A DNA stretch of 64,000 nt from Micromonospora sp. NBC_01813 (GCF_035917335.1 NZ_CP109067.1:64501-128500), one strand, 5' to 3'; numbered from the stretch's first letter, positions 33,339-42,468 are shown. Notes: generated by a model from the sequence alone, not told the origin. Translations and numbers: made by a program.

Positions 33339-33651
33339 GGGGGTGCCTCCTCCTTCGGGCTGGATTTCCGGCAATGTAGACAAGACACAGTGAATCGTGA
33401 AGAAAGAGAAACAAGCCAGCGAACGGTTCACTAGGTGCGACACAGACAGTATTGCTGTGGTTACAGGTCAGGACAAGGTCTGTTCTGCGGCGAGGCGTGG
33501 AAAATGCGTATTGACAGAACACTGCCTGGTCAGGGCGGGGTTCGGTGATCTTGGCCGGCCCGATCGGCGGCCGGGCGTCCGGCCGGGCACCCGCACTGCC
33601 GGTGATCAAGGTGGCAGGGCAGGATGTACCCGAAGGGGGTGGCGCGGCAGC
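33339..33651. other. AT-richer intergenic region before dnaG
   Basis: The lowest-GC stretch in this part (33363-33540). It holds the promoter of the minus-strand gene (33373-33401) and probably the dnaG promoter; a TTGACA hexamer is visible at 33512-33517 but no good -10 follows at the right distance. I see no small gene with a ribosome site. Confidence 0.4.
33373..33401 (-). promoter_or_regulatory. sigma70-type promoter for the small minus-strand gene
   Basis: On the minus strand TTCACG (complement of 33396-33401) is followed, after exactly 17 bases, by TACATT (complement of 33373-33378). This fits the housekeeping sigma consensus in spacing and in the key bases of the -10. It lies 35 bp before the ATG at 33338. 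Confidence 0.5.
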
Positions 33652-35526
33652 ATGGCTGGTCGGATTCGGGACGAGGACATCACTCTCGTACGGGAGCGGA
33701 CGTCGATCGCCGACGTCATCTCGGACAGCGTCACGCTCAAGTCGGCCGGTGGCGGCAACCTGAAAGGGCTCTGCCCCTTCCACGACGAGAAGACCCCGTC
33801 GTTCACCGTCGCGCCCGGGCGAAACGTGTACTTCTGCCACGGCTGCGGCAAGGGTGGTGACGCGATCACCTTCCTGATGGAGGCGGAGCACCTCACCTTC
33901 ATCGAGTCGGTGGAGCGTCTCGCCGCCCGGGCCGGTCTCCAACTGCGCTACATCGAGGCCGGACCGGCACCGGTACGCCAGCAGACCGGCCAGCGGCAGC
34001 GGCTGATCGCCGCGCACGCCGCCGCGGTCGAGTTCTACGCCAGCCAGCTGACCACCCCGGCCGCCCGCCCGGCGCGGGAGTTCCTCGCCAGTCGCGGCTT
34101 CGACCGGGCCGCGGCCCAGCGCTACGGATGCGGGTTCGCTCCCGACGCCTGGGACGAGCTCACCCGCCACCTGCGCCAGCAGGGCTACACCACCCAGGAG
34201 CTGATCACCGCCGGGTTGGCCCGACAGGCCCGGTCCGGGTCGCTGATCGACCGGTTCCGACGCCGGCTGCTCTGGCCGATCCGCGAACTCAGCGGTGACG
34301 TCATCGGATTCGGCGCCCGCAAGTTGTTCGACGACGACGACGGCCCCAAGTACCTCAACACCCCGGAAACCCCGATCTACAAGAAGTCCCACGTCCTGTA
34401 CGGCATCGATCAGGCCAAGCGGGAGATCGCCCGGCAGGGCCGGGCGGTGATCGTCGAGGGCTACACCGACGTGATGGCCTGCCACCTGGCGGGCGTACCG
34501 ACCGCGGTGGCGACCTGCGGCACCGCCTTCGGACCCGACCACATCGGCGTGCTGCGGCGGCTGCTGATGGACACCGAGGCCGTCGCTGGCGAGATCATCT
34601 TCACCTTCGACGGCGACGCGGCCGGGCAGAAGGCGGCGCTGCGCGCCTTCGAGGAGGATCAGCGCTTCGTCGGGCGTACCTTCATCGCGGTCAGCCCGGA
34701 CAGCATGGATCCGTGCGAGCTCCGGCTGGCCAAGGGCGATCTCGCCGTACGCGATCTGGTCGCGCGCCGCGAGCCGCTCGTCGACTTCGCGCTACGACAG
34801 CTGCTCAGCCGGTTCGATCTGGACACAGTGGATGGCCGGGTGGAGGCGATGCGCCGGGCGGCGCCGCTGGTGGCGAAGCTCAAGGACCGGGAGAAACGAC
34901 CGGAGTACGTCCGTAAGCTCGCCGGTGACCTCGGCATGGAGATCGAGCCGGTGCAGCGCGCGGTACTCGCCGCCGCGGCCGCCCCGCCTCGGGCCGCCGG
35001 AAACCGGGCAGCGCCACCACCGCCGGCGGTGCCCCGGCCGCGGGTCGAGCCGGACGACCCACAGGTCATGGTCGAACGTGAGGCGCTCAAACTGGGGCTG
35101 CAGGTGCCGGTGCTGGCCGGGCCGATGTTCGACACGCTCGGTCCGGAGGCCTACCTGCATCCGGTGCACAGCGCCGTCCGTGCGGCGATGGCGCAGGCCG
35201 GCGGGGTCGCGACCGCGGTGACCGGCGCCGTCTGGATCGAGCAGGTCCGGGACAACTGTTCCGATCTGGCGGCCCGGGGACTGGTCGCCGAGTTGGCGGT
35301 GGAGCCGTTGCACGTCGACCGCGAGCCGGACCCGCACTACGTCTCGGTCACCCTGGCCCGGCTGCAGTGGGCGGCGGTCACCGCCCGGATCCGGGAGCTC
35401 AAGTCCAAGGTGCAGCGGATCAACCCGGTGGCCAACAAGGACGAATACCTGACCCTGGCCGGGGAACTGTTCTCCCTGGAGCAGAACGCGCGGGCGCTGC
35501 GCGACCGAGCCGCAGGAGGGCTGTAG
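33652..35526 (+). CDS. dnaG: DNA primase
   Basis: A 624-residue primase that lays RNA primers at the replication fork. CHC2 zinc domain: CPFHDEKTPSF ... FCHGCGKGGD (about residues 40-66). Toprim metal sites: VEGYTDVMA (near 266) and TFDGDAAGQKAA (near 318). The C-terminal part (from about 440) is the helicase-binding region, with a Pro/Arg-rich linker PRAAGNRAAPPPPAVPRPR. ATG 33652 starts MAGRIRDEDITLVRERTSI, the usual actinobacterial N terminus. Confidence 0.97.
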   Translation: MAGRIRDEDITLVRERTSIADVISDSVTLKSAGGGNLKGLCPFHDEKTPSFTVAPGRNVYFCHGCGKGGDAITFLMEAEHLTFIESVERLAARAGLQLRYIEAGPAPVRQQTGQRQRLIAAHAAAVEFYASQLTTPAARPAREFLASRGFDRAAAQRYGCGFAPDAWDELTRHLRQQGYTTQELITAGLARQARSGSLIDRFRRRLLWPIRELSGDVIGFGARKLFDDDDGPKYLNTPETPIYKKSHVLYGIDQAKREIARQGRAVIVEGYTDVMACHLAGVPTAVATCGTAFGPDHIGVLRRLLMDTEAVAGEIIFTFDGDAAGQKAALRAFEEDQRFVGRTFIAVSPDSMDPCELRLAKGDLAVRDLVARREPLVDFALRQLLSRFDLDTVDGRVEAMRRAAPLVAKLKDREKRPEYVRKLAGDLGMEIEPVQRAVLAAAAAPPRAAGNRAAPPPPAVPRPRVEPDDPQVMVEREALKLGLQVPVLAGPMFDTLGPEAYLHPVHSAVRAAMAQAGGVATAVTGAVWIEQVRDNCSDLAARGLVAELAVEPLHVDREPDPHYVSVTLARLQWAAVTARIRELKSKVQRINPVANKDEYLTLAGELFSLEQNARALRDRAAGGL

Positions 35527-35528
35527 CC

Positions 35529-36053
35529 GTGTGGGGGGTGTTCCGGCGCGGGAACCGATTGCCGGCGCAGGCGCGTCCGCCGTTGGAGCGTGACGAGCGG
35601 GTGCTGGCCTGGGCGTCGGCGGCGGCCGCAGCGGTGGTGGTCACCAACCGGGGCGTGTGGCTGCCCGACCGGGCCGACCGGCTCGGCTGGCACCAGGTGC
35701 ACAAGGCCGTCTGGTCGGGCGAGGTGCTCACCATCACCGCCGCCGAGGTCGTGGCCCGACACGAGCAGTACGCGGTGGTCGTCGATCTGCCGGCGATCTC
35801 GATCGAGCTGCCGGATCCGCAGGACGTGCCCGAGCAGATCCGGGCCCGGGTGACCCGGTCGGTCGGTTTCACGGTGCACCAGCCGCTCGACGGTGGTGGA
35901 TTCCTGGTGGTCGGCCGACGGGTCGCCGGTGTCGACGGGTTGACCTGGACGGTCCGGTACGACCCGAACACCGACGTCGACGCCCCCGGGCTGGCCGAGT
36001 ACACCGCCGAGTTCGTGGCGGCGACCCGGTCGAGCGTCGAACGGGCCGACTGA
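35529..36053 (+). CDS. conserved hypothetical protein downstream of dnaG
   Basis: A 174-residue soluble protein starting at GTG 35529, only 2 bp after the dnaG stop, so surely co-transcribed. It reads WGVFRRGNRLPAQARPPLER, then a beta-rich core (VVVTNRGVWLPDRADRLGWHQV, AVWSGEVLTITAAEVV), like the PH-domain-like proteins that follow dnaG in many actinobacteria. No catalytic motif. The function is unknown. Confidence 0.8.
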   Translation: MWGVFRRGNRLPAQARPPLERDERVLAWASAAAAAVVVTNRGVWLPDRADRLGWHQVHKAVWSGEVLTITAAEVVARHEQYAVVVDLPAISIELPDPQDVPEQIRARVTRSVGFTVHQPLDGGGFLVVGRRVAGVDGLTWTVRYDPNTDVDAPGLAEYTAEFVAATRSSVERAD

Positions 36054-36086
36054 CCGCCGGTGCTGGTGCCGGTTCGGCCTGGCCGG

Positions 36087-37277
36087 TCAGCTCGCGGTGA
36101 AGACGTGGTCGCTGGCCATCCGGGTGGCGCCGATCAGCCCGGCCTGGTCGCCGAGTTCGGAGAGCACGATCGGCATGTCTCCGGTGGCCAGCGGCAGGGA
36201 GCTGCGGTAGACCACGCCGCGGATCTCGGCGAGCAGGGCGTGCCCCATGCCGGAGAGCCCGCCGCCGATCACCACCATCCCCGGGTTGAAGAAGCTCACC
36301 AGCCGGGCCAGCACCTGACCGACCCGTCGGCCGCCGTCGCGGACCATCCCGATCGCGACCGGATCGCCGTTGACGGCGGCCTGGGTGACGTCCAGCGCGG
36401 TCAGGGTGCCGATCCGGGCGAGCTGGTCGGCGAGTTGGTCGGAGCGGCCGGCGCGGGCGGCGGCGACCGCGTCGCGGGTCAACGCCGCACCGCCGAAGTA
36501 CGCCTCCAGGCAGCCGACGTTGCCGCACAGACACTGCGGGCCGTTCTCGTCGACGGCGGTGTGGCCGATGTCGCCCGCACAGCCGTTGGCACCGCGGTAG
36601 ACGTCACCGGCGACGACGATCCCGGCGCCGATGCCGACCCCGATCTTGATGAACAGGAAGTCCTCGAAGGATCGGGCGATGCCGGCGTGTTTCTCCCCGA
36701 GCGCCATGATGTTGACGTCGTTGTCCACCAGTACCGGGCAGCCGAGTTCGGTGCTGAACATCTCGCGGACCGGAAAGCGGTGCCAGCCCGGCATGAACGG
36801 CGGCGAAACCGGCACGCCCTCGTGAAAGCTGACCGGTCCGGGCAGACCGATTCCGGCGCCGGTGAACCGGGCGGTGCCCGAGTCGGCGGCGAGCTTGGTG
36901 ACGAGTTCCAACGCCTGTGCGATCACCGCGGTCGGTCCCTGCCGCAGCTCGGTGCGCTGCGTGCGGCGGGCCACGACCTGCAGCTCGCCGTCGGTGAGCG
37001 CGACGTCGAGGGTGTTGACGCCGATGTCGACGCTGAGGAACCGGGTGGCCGCGGCGATCCTGATGATCGACGAGGGGCGCCCGCCCCGGGAGGCGGCGGG
37101 GCCGGCGGTCTCGACCAGGCCGCGGGCGAGCAGCCGGTCGAGCTCGGTGGCCACCTTGGACCGGGAGAGGCCGACCGCGTCGCCGAGCTCGGCGCGGGAT
37201 CGTGGGCCGTCGCGGAGCAGGCGCAGGATCTGCGCCTGATGTGCGTTCTCCGGCCACACTCCTAGCACGTTGGTCAT
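36087..37277 (-). CDS. ROK-family transcriptional regulator
   Basis: A 396-residue regulator: N-terminal winged helix (ILRLLRDGPRSRAELGDAVGLSRSKV, about residues 17-42), then a ROK sugar-kinase-like body. The zinc motif CLCGNVGCLEAYF follows the ROK signature around CAGDIGHTAVDENGPQ (about 240-260). The ATP-binding DIGVNTLDVAL segment starts the body. It likely senses a sugar or sugar phosphate. It is divergent from the ABC exporter genes, with the operator-like repeats at 37416-37444 in between, and is a paralogue of the second ROK protein at 44029. Confidence 0.9.
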   Translation of the reverse strand: MTNVLGVWPENAHQAQILRLLRDGPRSRAELGDAVGLSRSKVATELDRLLARGLVETAGPAASRGGRPSSIIRIAAATRFLSVDIGVNTLDVALTDGELQVVARRTQRTELRQGPTAVIAQALELVTKLAADSGTARFTGAGIGLPGPVSFHEGVPVSPPFMPGWHRFPVREMFSTELGCPVLVDNDVNIMALGEKHAGIARSFEDFLFIKIGVGIGAGIVVAGDVYRGANGCAGDIGHTAVDENGPQCLCGNVGCLEAYFGGAALTRDAVAAARAGRSDQLADQLARIGTLTALDVTQAAVNGDPVAIGMVRDGGRRVGQVLARLVSFFNPGMVVIGGGLSGMGHALLAEIRGVVYRSSLPLATGDMPIVLSELGDQAGLIGATRMASDHVFTAS

Positions 37278-37415
37278 CGTCCTTTACCTGAAGCCGGCAC
37301 GCGGAACAGTCCGACGTGGAGGGCCGGTGGACACGCGGGCGAGGCGAACCGGCGTGGGCAGGGACCGTGCGGGGCGTTGGCTCTACACGCTGACGCAGAG
37401 TAAATCGCCAGGATG

Positions 37416-37444
37416 GCAAACTTAGTACATAGGGACGCAAACTT
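37416..37444. promoter_or_regulatory. direct repeat in the ROK/ABC divergent promoter region
   Basis: GCAAACTT occurs at 37416-37423 and 37437-37444, 21 bp apart, i.e. two helical turns, in an AT-rich patch between the divergent regulator and ATPase genes. ACTTAGT after the first copy and ACTAAAGT at about 37480 are similar to each other in inverse. ROK proteins often bind such A/T-rich half-sites, so autoregulation is possible. Confidence 0.45.
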
Positions 37445-37544
37445 CAAGCTGTTCATGCCATACTTTGTCTTCGATCTAACTAAAGTCGGCCGTGTCGGAA
37501 AACTCGCTGGCGAGGGTGTCACCGCCTCGCGGTAGCGTCGTCGG

Positions 37545-38483
37545 GTGACTGAACGAGACACCCGACCACTCATCCACGCACGCGGGTTGGTCAAGCGGTT
37601 CGGTGGGTTCACCGCGGTGGCCGGCATCGACGTCGATGTCCAACCGGGTGAGGCCTTCGGCTTCCTCGGGCCGAACGGCGCCGGCAAGAGCTCCACCATG
37701 CGGATGGTGGGCTGTGTCTCGCCGCCCAGCGACGGGACGCTGCGCATCCTCGGCATGGATCCGGGTCGGGACGGGCCGGCGATCCGGGCCCGCCTCGGTG
37801 TCTGTCCGCAGCTGGACAACCTCGATCAGGAGCTGACCGTACGCGAGAACCTGGTCACGTACGCCCGGTACTTCCGCATCCCCCGGGCGGTCGCCCGGCG
37901 CCGCGCCGACGAGTTGCTGGACTTCGTGCAGCTCCGGGAGCGGGCCGACAGCAAGGTCGAGCCGCTGTCCGGTGGCATGAAACGCCGGTTGACCATCGCC
38001 CGGGCACTGGTCAACGAACCGGAGATCGTCCTGCTCGACGAGCCGACCACCGGGCTGGACCCGCAGGCCCGGCACCTGGTCTGGGAACGGCTGTTCCGAC
38101 TCAAGCAGCGCGGGGTGACCCTGGTGTTGACCACGCACTACATGGACGAGGCCGAGCAGCTCTGTGACCGGCTGGTGGTGATGGACGGCGGACGCATCGT
38201 CGCGGAGGGCTCACCCCGTGACCTCATCGGCCGCTACTGCACCCGGGAAGTGGTCGAGCTGCGGTTTCCCACCGACGACCAGGCGGACTTCGCCGGCAAA
38301 CTGGCCGGTGTGGCCGACCGGACCGAGGTGCTGCCGGACCGGATCCTGGTCTACGCCGACGACGGTGACGCCGCGCTGAGTGAGGTGCACGCCAGAGGGC
38401 TCGACCCCGCCAGCACGCTGATCCGGCGCAGCACCCTCGAAGACGTCTTCCTGCACCTGACCGGCCGCACCCTCGTCGACTAG
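37545..38483 (+). CDS. ABC exporter ATP-binding protein (DrrA/NodI type)
   Basis: A 312-residue ATPase: Walker A GPNGAGKSS (about residues 43-51), Q-loop CPQLDNLDQELTV, signature LSGGMKRRL, Walker B IVLLDEPTTGLDPQ, switch His TTHYMDEAEQLCDR. The C-terminal 80-residue domain is typical of drug and lipooligosaccharide exporters. It most likely works with the ABC-2 permeases at 40331 and 41231. GTG 37545 start. The gene after it begins 11 bp later. Confidence 0.9.
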   Translation: MTERDTRPLIHARGLVKRFGGFTAVAGIDVDVQPGEAFGFLGPNGAGKSSTMRMVGCVSPPSDGTLRILGMDPGRDGPAIRARLGVCPQLDNLDQELTVRENLVTYARYFRIPRAVARRRADELLDFVQLRERADSKVEPLSGGMKRRLTIARALVNEPEIVLLDEPTTGLDPQARHLVWERLFRLKQRGVTLVLTTHYMDEAEQLCDRLVVMDGGRIVAEGSPRDLIGRYCTREVVELRFPTDDQADFAGKLAGVADRTEVLPDRILVYADDGDAALSEVHARGLDPASTLIRRSTLEDVFLHLTGRTLVD

Positions 38484-38494
38484 GACCGCCAGGC

Positions 38495-39106
38495 ATGATC
38501 GCGCAGACCGACCGGCTGTCCCTGCGCCGTTTCACCATCGAGGACCTGCCACTGTTGGTGGAGCTGGACAGCGACCCCGAGGTGATGCGCTACCTCACCG
38601 GGGGCAGACCAACCCCGGTCGAAACCGTACGCCGTGAGGTGCTGCCCGCCATCCTGCGGGACTACCTGCGCTTTCCCGAGTTCGGCAAGTGGGCCGCGAT
38701 CGAGCGCCGCAGCGGGGCGTTCGTCGGCTGGCTCGCGCTGAAGCCGGCCGGCGGTGGCCGGGTCGGGCCACTGCCGATCACGGAGGTCGAGCTCGGCTAC
38801 CGGCTCCGCCGGGCGTACTGGGGGCGCGGGTACGCCTCGGAAGGAGCGCGTGCGCTGCTGCGGATGGCCTTCGCCCATCCCTCGGTCGACCGCGTGTTCG
38901 CCGAGACCATGGCGGTCAACACCGCGTCGCGACGGGTGATGGAGGCGGTCGGGCTGCGCCTGGTCCGCACCTTCCACCTGCAGTGGGACGATCCGATCGA
39001 CGGCGTCGAGCACGGCGAGGTCGAGTACGAACTGCGTCGGGTCGACTGGGTGGCCAGCCCCCCGGCCGCCGACCGGTTGCCGTTGGTCCCGCCCCGGCAG
39101 GCGTAA
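38495..39106 (+). CDS. GNAT-family N-acetyltransferase
   Basis: A 203-residue RimJ/RimL-like acetyltransferase: TDRLSLRRFTIEDLPLLVEL starts the domain; ELGYRLRRAYWGRGYASEGARALL (about residues 99-122) holds the acetyl-CoA pyrophosphate-binding R/Q-x-x-G-x-G/A loop; NTASRRVMEAVGLRLVR the last conserved helix. It begins 11 bp after the exporter ATPase gene, so it is in that operon. It may acetylate an exported amine or a protein N terminus; the acceptor is unknown. Confidence 0.85.
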   Translation: MIAQTDRLSLRRFTIEDLPLLVELDSDPEVMRYLTGGRPTPVETVRREVLPAILRDYLRFPEFGKWAAIERRSGAFVGWLALKPAGGGRVGPLPITEVELGYRLRRAYWGRGYASEGARALLRMAFAHPSVDRVFAETMAVNTASRRVMEAVGLRLVRTFHLQWDDPIDGVEHGEVEYELRRVDWVASPPAADRLPLVPPRQA

Positions 39107-39147
39107 CGCCACTGGTGCCGTCCCGCCACCACGGCGAGGCTGAACAT

Positions 39148-40161
39148 GTGACCACCGAAGGCGTACCGAATGCCGGCCCCGCCGGCGGCGCTGGCGCGGC
39201 GTTGACCGACGACGCCATCCTCGGCTGTGTCGGCGCCGCGGTCGCGGCCCCGTCGCTGCACAACAGTCAGCCGTGGCGGTTCCGGATTCTTGCCGGCGGC
39301 GCCGGCTTCGACCTGCTCGCCGACCGTGGCCGACAGTTGGAGGTCATCGACCCCGTCGGTCGGGAACTGCTGATCAGCGTCGGAGCGGCGCTGTTCAACC
39401 TGCGGCTCGCCGTTCGCCAGCACGGCCTGCTGCCCCGGGCGGCGATCCTTCCCGACCCGAAGCAGCCGGACCTGATCGCCCGGGTGGTCCCCGGCGGGGC
39501 CGCCGCGCCGTCGGCCGGCATCGTGGCGCTGACCCGGGCCATCGGCCGCCGACACACCAACCGTTGGCCGTTCACCTCGGCGGCGGTCCCGGTGGACGTG
39601 CTCGAGGCGTTGTGTCAGGCAGCCGGGCACGAAGGTGCCGAACTCGCCGTCGCCACCGCGGTCGGCCGCGACACCATCCTCGGCCTGGCCCGCTCCGCGC
39701 AGCAGCGGCAGCGCCACGACGGCGCGTACCGGGCGGAACTCGCGCAGTGGACGGTGCCCCGGCGTGGCCGTCGGGAAGGAGTGCCACGATCCGCCCTCGG
39801 GCCCTGGGGCGCGCTGGAGACGCTGCCGATGCGTGACTTCGGGCTGGCCACGCCGCGGCTGAGCCGTCCCACCGAACGGTTCGAGCCGTTTCCCACCATC
39901 CTGGTCCTCAGCACCGGCGGCGATACGCAACAGCACTGGGTCGCCGCCGGGCAGGCGTTGCAGCGGGTGCTGTTGCTGGCCACGGTGCACCATCTGGCGA
40001 CCACCCCGATCAGCCAGCCGTTGGAGATTCCGGCGATCCGCGACCTGCTCGCCAATCCGCGACGCGGCTCGGTGGCGCAGATGATCGTCCGGGTCGGCTA
40101 CGGCCCGCCAGCGGTGTCCACGCCCCGACGGCCGTTGGCCGAGGTGCTGATCCGCAGCTGA
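39148..40161 (+). CDS. Acg-family nitroreductase-like flavoprotein
   Basis: A 337-residue protein with the Acg signature SLHNSQPWRFRI (about residues 34-45) and a duplicated nitroreductase fold (second part from VGRDTILGLARSAQQRQRH). Acg proteins such as Rv2032 of M. tuberculosis bind FMN without clear reductase activity and are tied to dormancy and hypoxia; storage of flavin is proposed. GTG 39148 has GCGAGG eight bases upstream; GTG 39115 is an alternative. Ends with a hairpin before the permease genes. Confidence 0.87.
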   Translation: MTTEGVPNAGPAGGAGAALTDDAILGCVGAAVAAPSLHNSQPWRFRILAGGAGFDLLADRGRQLEVIDPVGRELLISVGAALFNLRLAVRQHGLLPRAAILPDPKQPDLIARVVPGGAAAPSAGIVALTRAIGRRHTNRWPFTSAAVPVDVLEALCQAAGHEGAELAVATAVGRDTILGLARSAQQRQRHDGAYRAELAQWTVPRRGRREGVPRSALGPWGALETLPMRDFGLATPRLSRPTERFEPFPTILVLSTGGDTQQHWVAAGQALQRVLLLATVHHLATTPISQPLEIPAIRDLLANPRRGSVAQMIVRVGYGPPAVSTPRRPLAEVLIRS

Positions 40162-40242
40162 TCTCGTCGGCAGTCGGCCGAGGGGCCGGGCCGGGGCGAG
40201 CAGTGCGGCCGGGCCGGGGCGCGGGTTAAACGAGGTGAGCGG

Positions 40243-40276
40243 AACCGTCGGTGCGCAGTACAGTACCGACGGTTTT
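40243..40276 (+). terminator. 10-bp hairpin followed by TTTT-like tract
   Basis: AACCGTCGGT (40243-40252) pairs with ACCGACGGTT (40265-40274) across a 12-base loop, then TTTTG follows. It has the shape of an intrinsic terminator for the nitroreductase transcript. It lies 55 bp before the next permease start, so an operator role for that gene is also possible. Confidence 0.6.
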
Positions 40277-40330
40277 GTCGTACTCGGCCGGTAGAACTGC
40301 GACCGATCGTCGGCACGGAGGAGGATCGGG

Positions 40331-41158
40331 ATGTCGCTGACCGGCGCTGACCGGATCGGCCCGGCGCAGCCGGCCGCCCCGGCGCGGGCACCCCGCGGTC
40401 TCGGGCCGGCACTGAGCGTGCTGGAGTTCCACCTCACCGGCTACCGCCGTACCTGGCGGTCCTCGGTGTTCTCGTCCTTCCTGCTGCCGCTGCTGATGGT
40501 GCTCAGCTTCGGCGTCGGCGTCGGCGCCTACGTCGACACCCGGATCGACGGCTTCGGCTACCTCGACTGGATCGTCCCGGGCCTGATCGCCTCCACGGCC
40601 GTGCAGGTGGCGATCGGTGAGTCGTCCTGGCCGGTGCTGGGCGGCTTCAGCTGGCACAAGATCTACTTCTCGCAGGTGGCCGCGCCGCTGCGCATCGGTG
40701 ACATCGTCGGCGGGCTGCTCGGCTTCGTCCTGTTGCGCACGGCGACCAGCGTCCTGGCGTTTCTGCTGGTCGCCACGACCTTCGGCGCGCTGCACTCGGG
40801 CTGGTCGGTGCTGACCCTGCCGGTGGTGCTGTTGCTCGCCGCCTCGGTGGCGCTGCCGGTGATCGCCTTCTCCGCCACCGTCACCAGCGACAGCTATCTG
40901 GCGATCCTGTTCCGCTTCGCGGTGATCCCGATGACCCTCTTCGCGGGCGTGTTCTTCCCGGTGGAGTCGCTGCCGGTGGTGGTGCGCCCGCTGGCGTACC
41001 TGTCGCCGCTGTGGCACGGCGTCGACCTGTGCCGGGCGGCGGCCCTCGGCATCCAGCCCGTCTGGTCCGTCCCGGGTCATCTGGCCTATCTGGCGCTCTG
41101 GGCGGGTGCCGGGTGGTGGCTGGCGACCCGCCAGTTCCGCAAGCGCCTCATTCACTAG
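40331..41158 (+). CDS. ABC-2 type exporter permease
   Basis: A 275-residue membrane protein with six helices. After a basic N terminus it reads FHLTGYRRTWRSSVFSSFLLP, then VLSFGVGVGAYVDTRIDGFGYLDWIVPGLIA, and ends with AVIPMTLFAGVFFPVESLP-VV type and YLSPLWHGVDLCRA, the hallmarks of NodJ/DrrB permeases. It pairs with the next permease; the ATPase at 37545 is the nearest partner. A ribosome site (GGAGGA) is 9 bp before ATG. Confidence 0.9.
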   Translation: MSLTGADRIGPAQPAAPARAPRGLGPALSVLEFHLTGYRRTWRSSVFSSFLLPLLMVLSFGVGVGAYVDTRIDGFGYLDWIVPGLIASTAVQVAIGESSWPVLGGFSWHKIYFSQVAAPLRIGDIVGGLLGFVLLRTATSVLAFLLVATTFGALHSGWSVLTLPVVLLLAASVALPVIAFSATVTSDSYLAILFRFAVIPMTLFAGVFFPVESLPVVVRPLAYLSPLWHGVDLCRAAALGIQPVWSVPGHLAYLALWAGAGWWLATRQFRKRLIH

Positions 41159-41230
41159 CGCAGATGTCGAGTTCCGCTGGCCGGATGTCGAGTCGGCCGA
41201 CCGGTCGGGCCCGCGTCGCAAGGAGACAAC

Positions 41231-42043
41231 ATGGTGACCCTCGTCCTGCCCCGGCTGCTCGGGGTCGGCGCGTCCGCTCGGCGGGCGGTCTCGGTGATGG
41301 AGCGCAACGCGGCGGCGCTGAAGTCCGCGTACTGGTTGGTGATGGTCTCCGGGCTGTTGGAGCCGCTGCTCTACCTGTTGTCGATCGGGGTCGGTGTCGG
41401 CCGGTTGATCGGTGACATCACGCTGCCGGGCAGCGGACGGGCGGTCGAGTACGCCGCGTTCGTCGCGCCGGCGATGCTGGCCGCGTCGGCGATGTCCGGC
41501 GCGCTGTCCGAGACGACCTTCAACTTCTACGGCAAGATGAAGTTCGTCAAGCTCTACGACGGCATCCTGGCCACGCCGGTGCGGCCGACCGAGTTGGCCT
41601 TCGGCGAGTTGGGCTGGGCGATGGCCCGGGGCAGCATCTACTCGGCCACCTTCCTGGTGGTGATGGTCGCGATGGGGCTGACCACGACGCCACGGGCGCT
41701 GCTGGCGTTCCCCGCCGCGGTGCTGGTCGGGTTCGCCTTCGGCGGGCTGGGCATGGCGTTGTCCACGTACATGCGGAGCTGGCAGGACTTCGACCTGATG
41801 GGTTCGGCCCAGTTCGCGGTCTTCCTGTTCTCCGGCACGTTCGTGCCGGCGCAGTCGTACCCGGTGGTGCTGCGGTGGCTGGTCGAGGTGACCCCGCTGT
41901 ACCGGGCGGTCGATCTGATCCGGGCGATCACCATCGACACCGTCGGCTGGGTGCAGTTGCTCGACGTCGGTTACCTGGTCGGGGTGACGCTGATCGGGTT
42001 GCTGGTGGCCGGCCGTCGGGTCGGCCGGTTGCTCTGTCAGTAG
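41231..42043 (+). CDS. ABC-2 type exporter permease, second copy
   Basis: A 270-residue permease, clearly related to the one before it (both carry WxxxxSGLxEPLLYLLSIGVGVG-like and FSGTFVPAQSYPVVLRWL / TPLYRAVDLIRA segments). It differs by lacking the long basic lead. Two similar permeases plus one ATPase make a heterodimeric exporter, as in NodI/J or DrrAB-type systems. Substrate unknown. The long hairpin at 42304-42348 lies downstream. Confidence 0.88.
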   Translation: MVTLVLPRLLGVGASARRAVSVMERNAAALKSAYWLVMVSGLLEPLLYLLSIGVGVGRLIGDITLPGSGRAVEYAAFVAPAMLAASAMSGALSETTFNFYGKMKFVKLYDGILATPVRPTELAFGELGWAMARGSIYSATFLVVMVAMGLTTTPRALLAFPAAVLVGFAFGGLGMALSTYMRSWQDFDLMGSAQFAVFLFSGTFVPAQSYPVVLRWLVEVTPLYRAVDLIRAITIDTVGWVQLLDVGYLVGVTLIGLLVAGRRVGRLLCQ

Positions 42044-42468
42044 ACCGCGTCAGCACCCACCGTTCGCTTCTGCGACAGACGTCGATCAGCCGCGCCGACC
42101 AGGTCATACTTCTGGCTGGTCGAGGACAAAGCCATCGGCAGTTCACCAGAAAGTTTGGTTCGTCGGGGTCTTTCTTTCCGCTGGTCTCTGGGGTTACTGT
42201 CTGCCCCAGACGTAACACCAGCGACACAGCGCCGTAAACGCCAGGTCGCTATCAGGGTCCACCGGACCCGGGCTGCCGCGCCAGGGGCGTGGCGACGGCA
42301 GCTGCGGTTCGGGTCGGCGCCGCCAACCGCGGCGCCGACCCGAACCGCCAACCCCCCAACCATCCGCCCCGGGGTCACACGTTTCGGCGGCGCGCGGCTC
42401 CGTACAGCCCGACCCTCCTCACTCGTCATCCGGCGGCTCTGCGAGCCGCCCCAGAAAGGTGGACAAGA
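42044..42468 (+). other. intergenic region with operator-like elements and a hairpin
   Basis: No gene. It contains CAGAAAGTTTGGTTCG (42147-42162), which is similar to a motif before the ROK gene at 44029; a 7-bp inverted repeat TCTGGGG/CCCCAGA (42187-42193 and 42204-42210); and the 20-bp hairpin at 42304-42348. The first two probably belong to the control of the secreted TIM-barrel gene at 42469. Confidence 0.45.
42304..42348. terminator. perfect 20-bp hairpin
   Basis: 42304-42323 pairs with 42329-42348 around the loop CAACC with no mismatch; the stem includes GGCGCC. No T run follows (CCAACCCCCC instead). It lies 260 bp after the exporter permease and 121 bp before the next start, so it may end the exporter transcript or act in the leader of the next gene. 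Confidence 0.7.
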
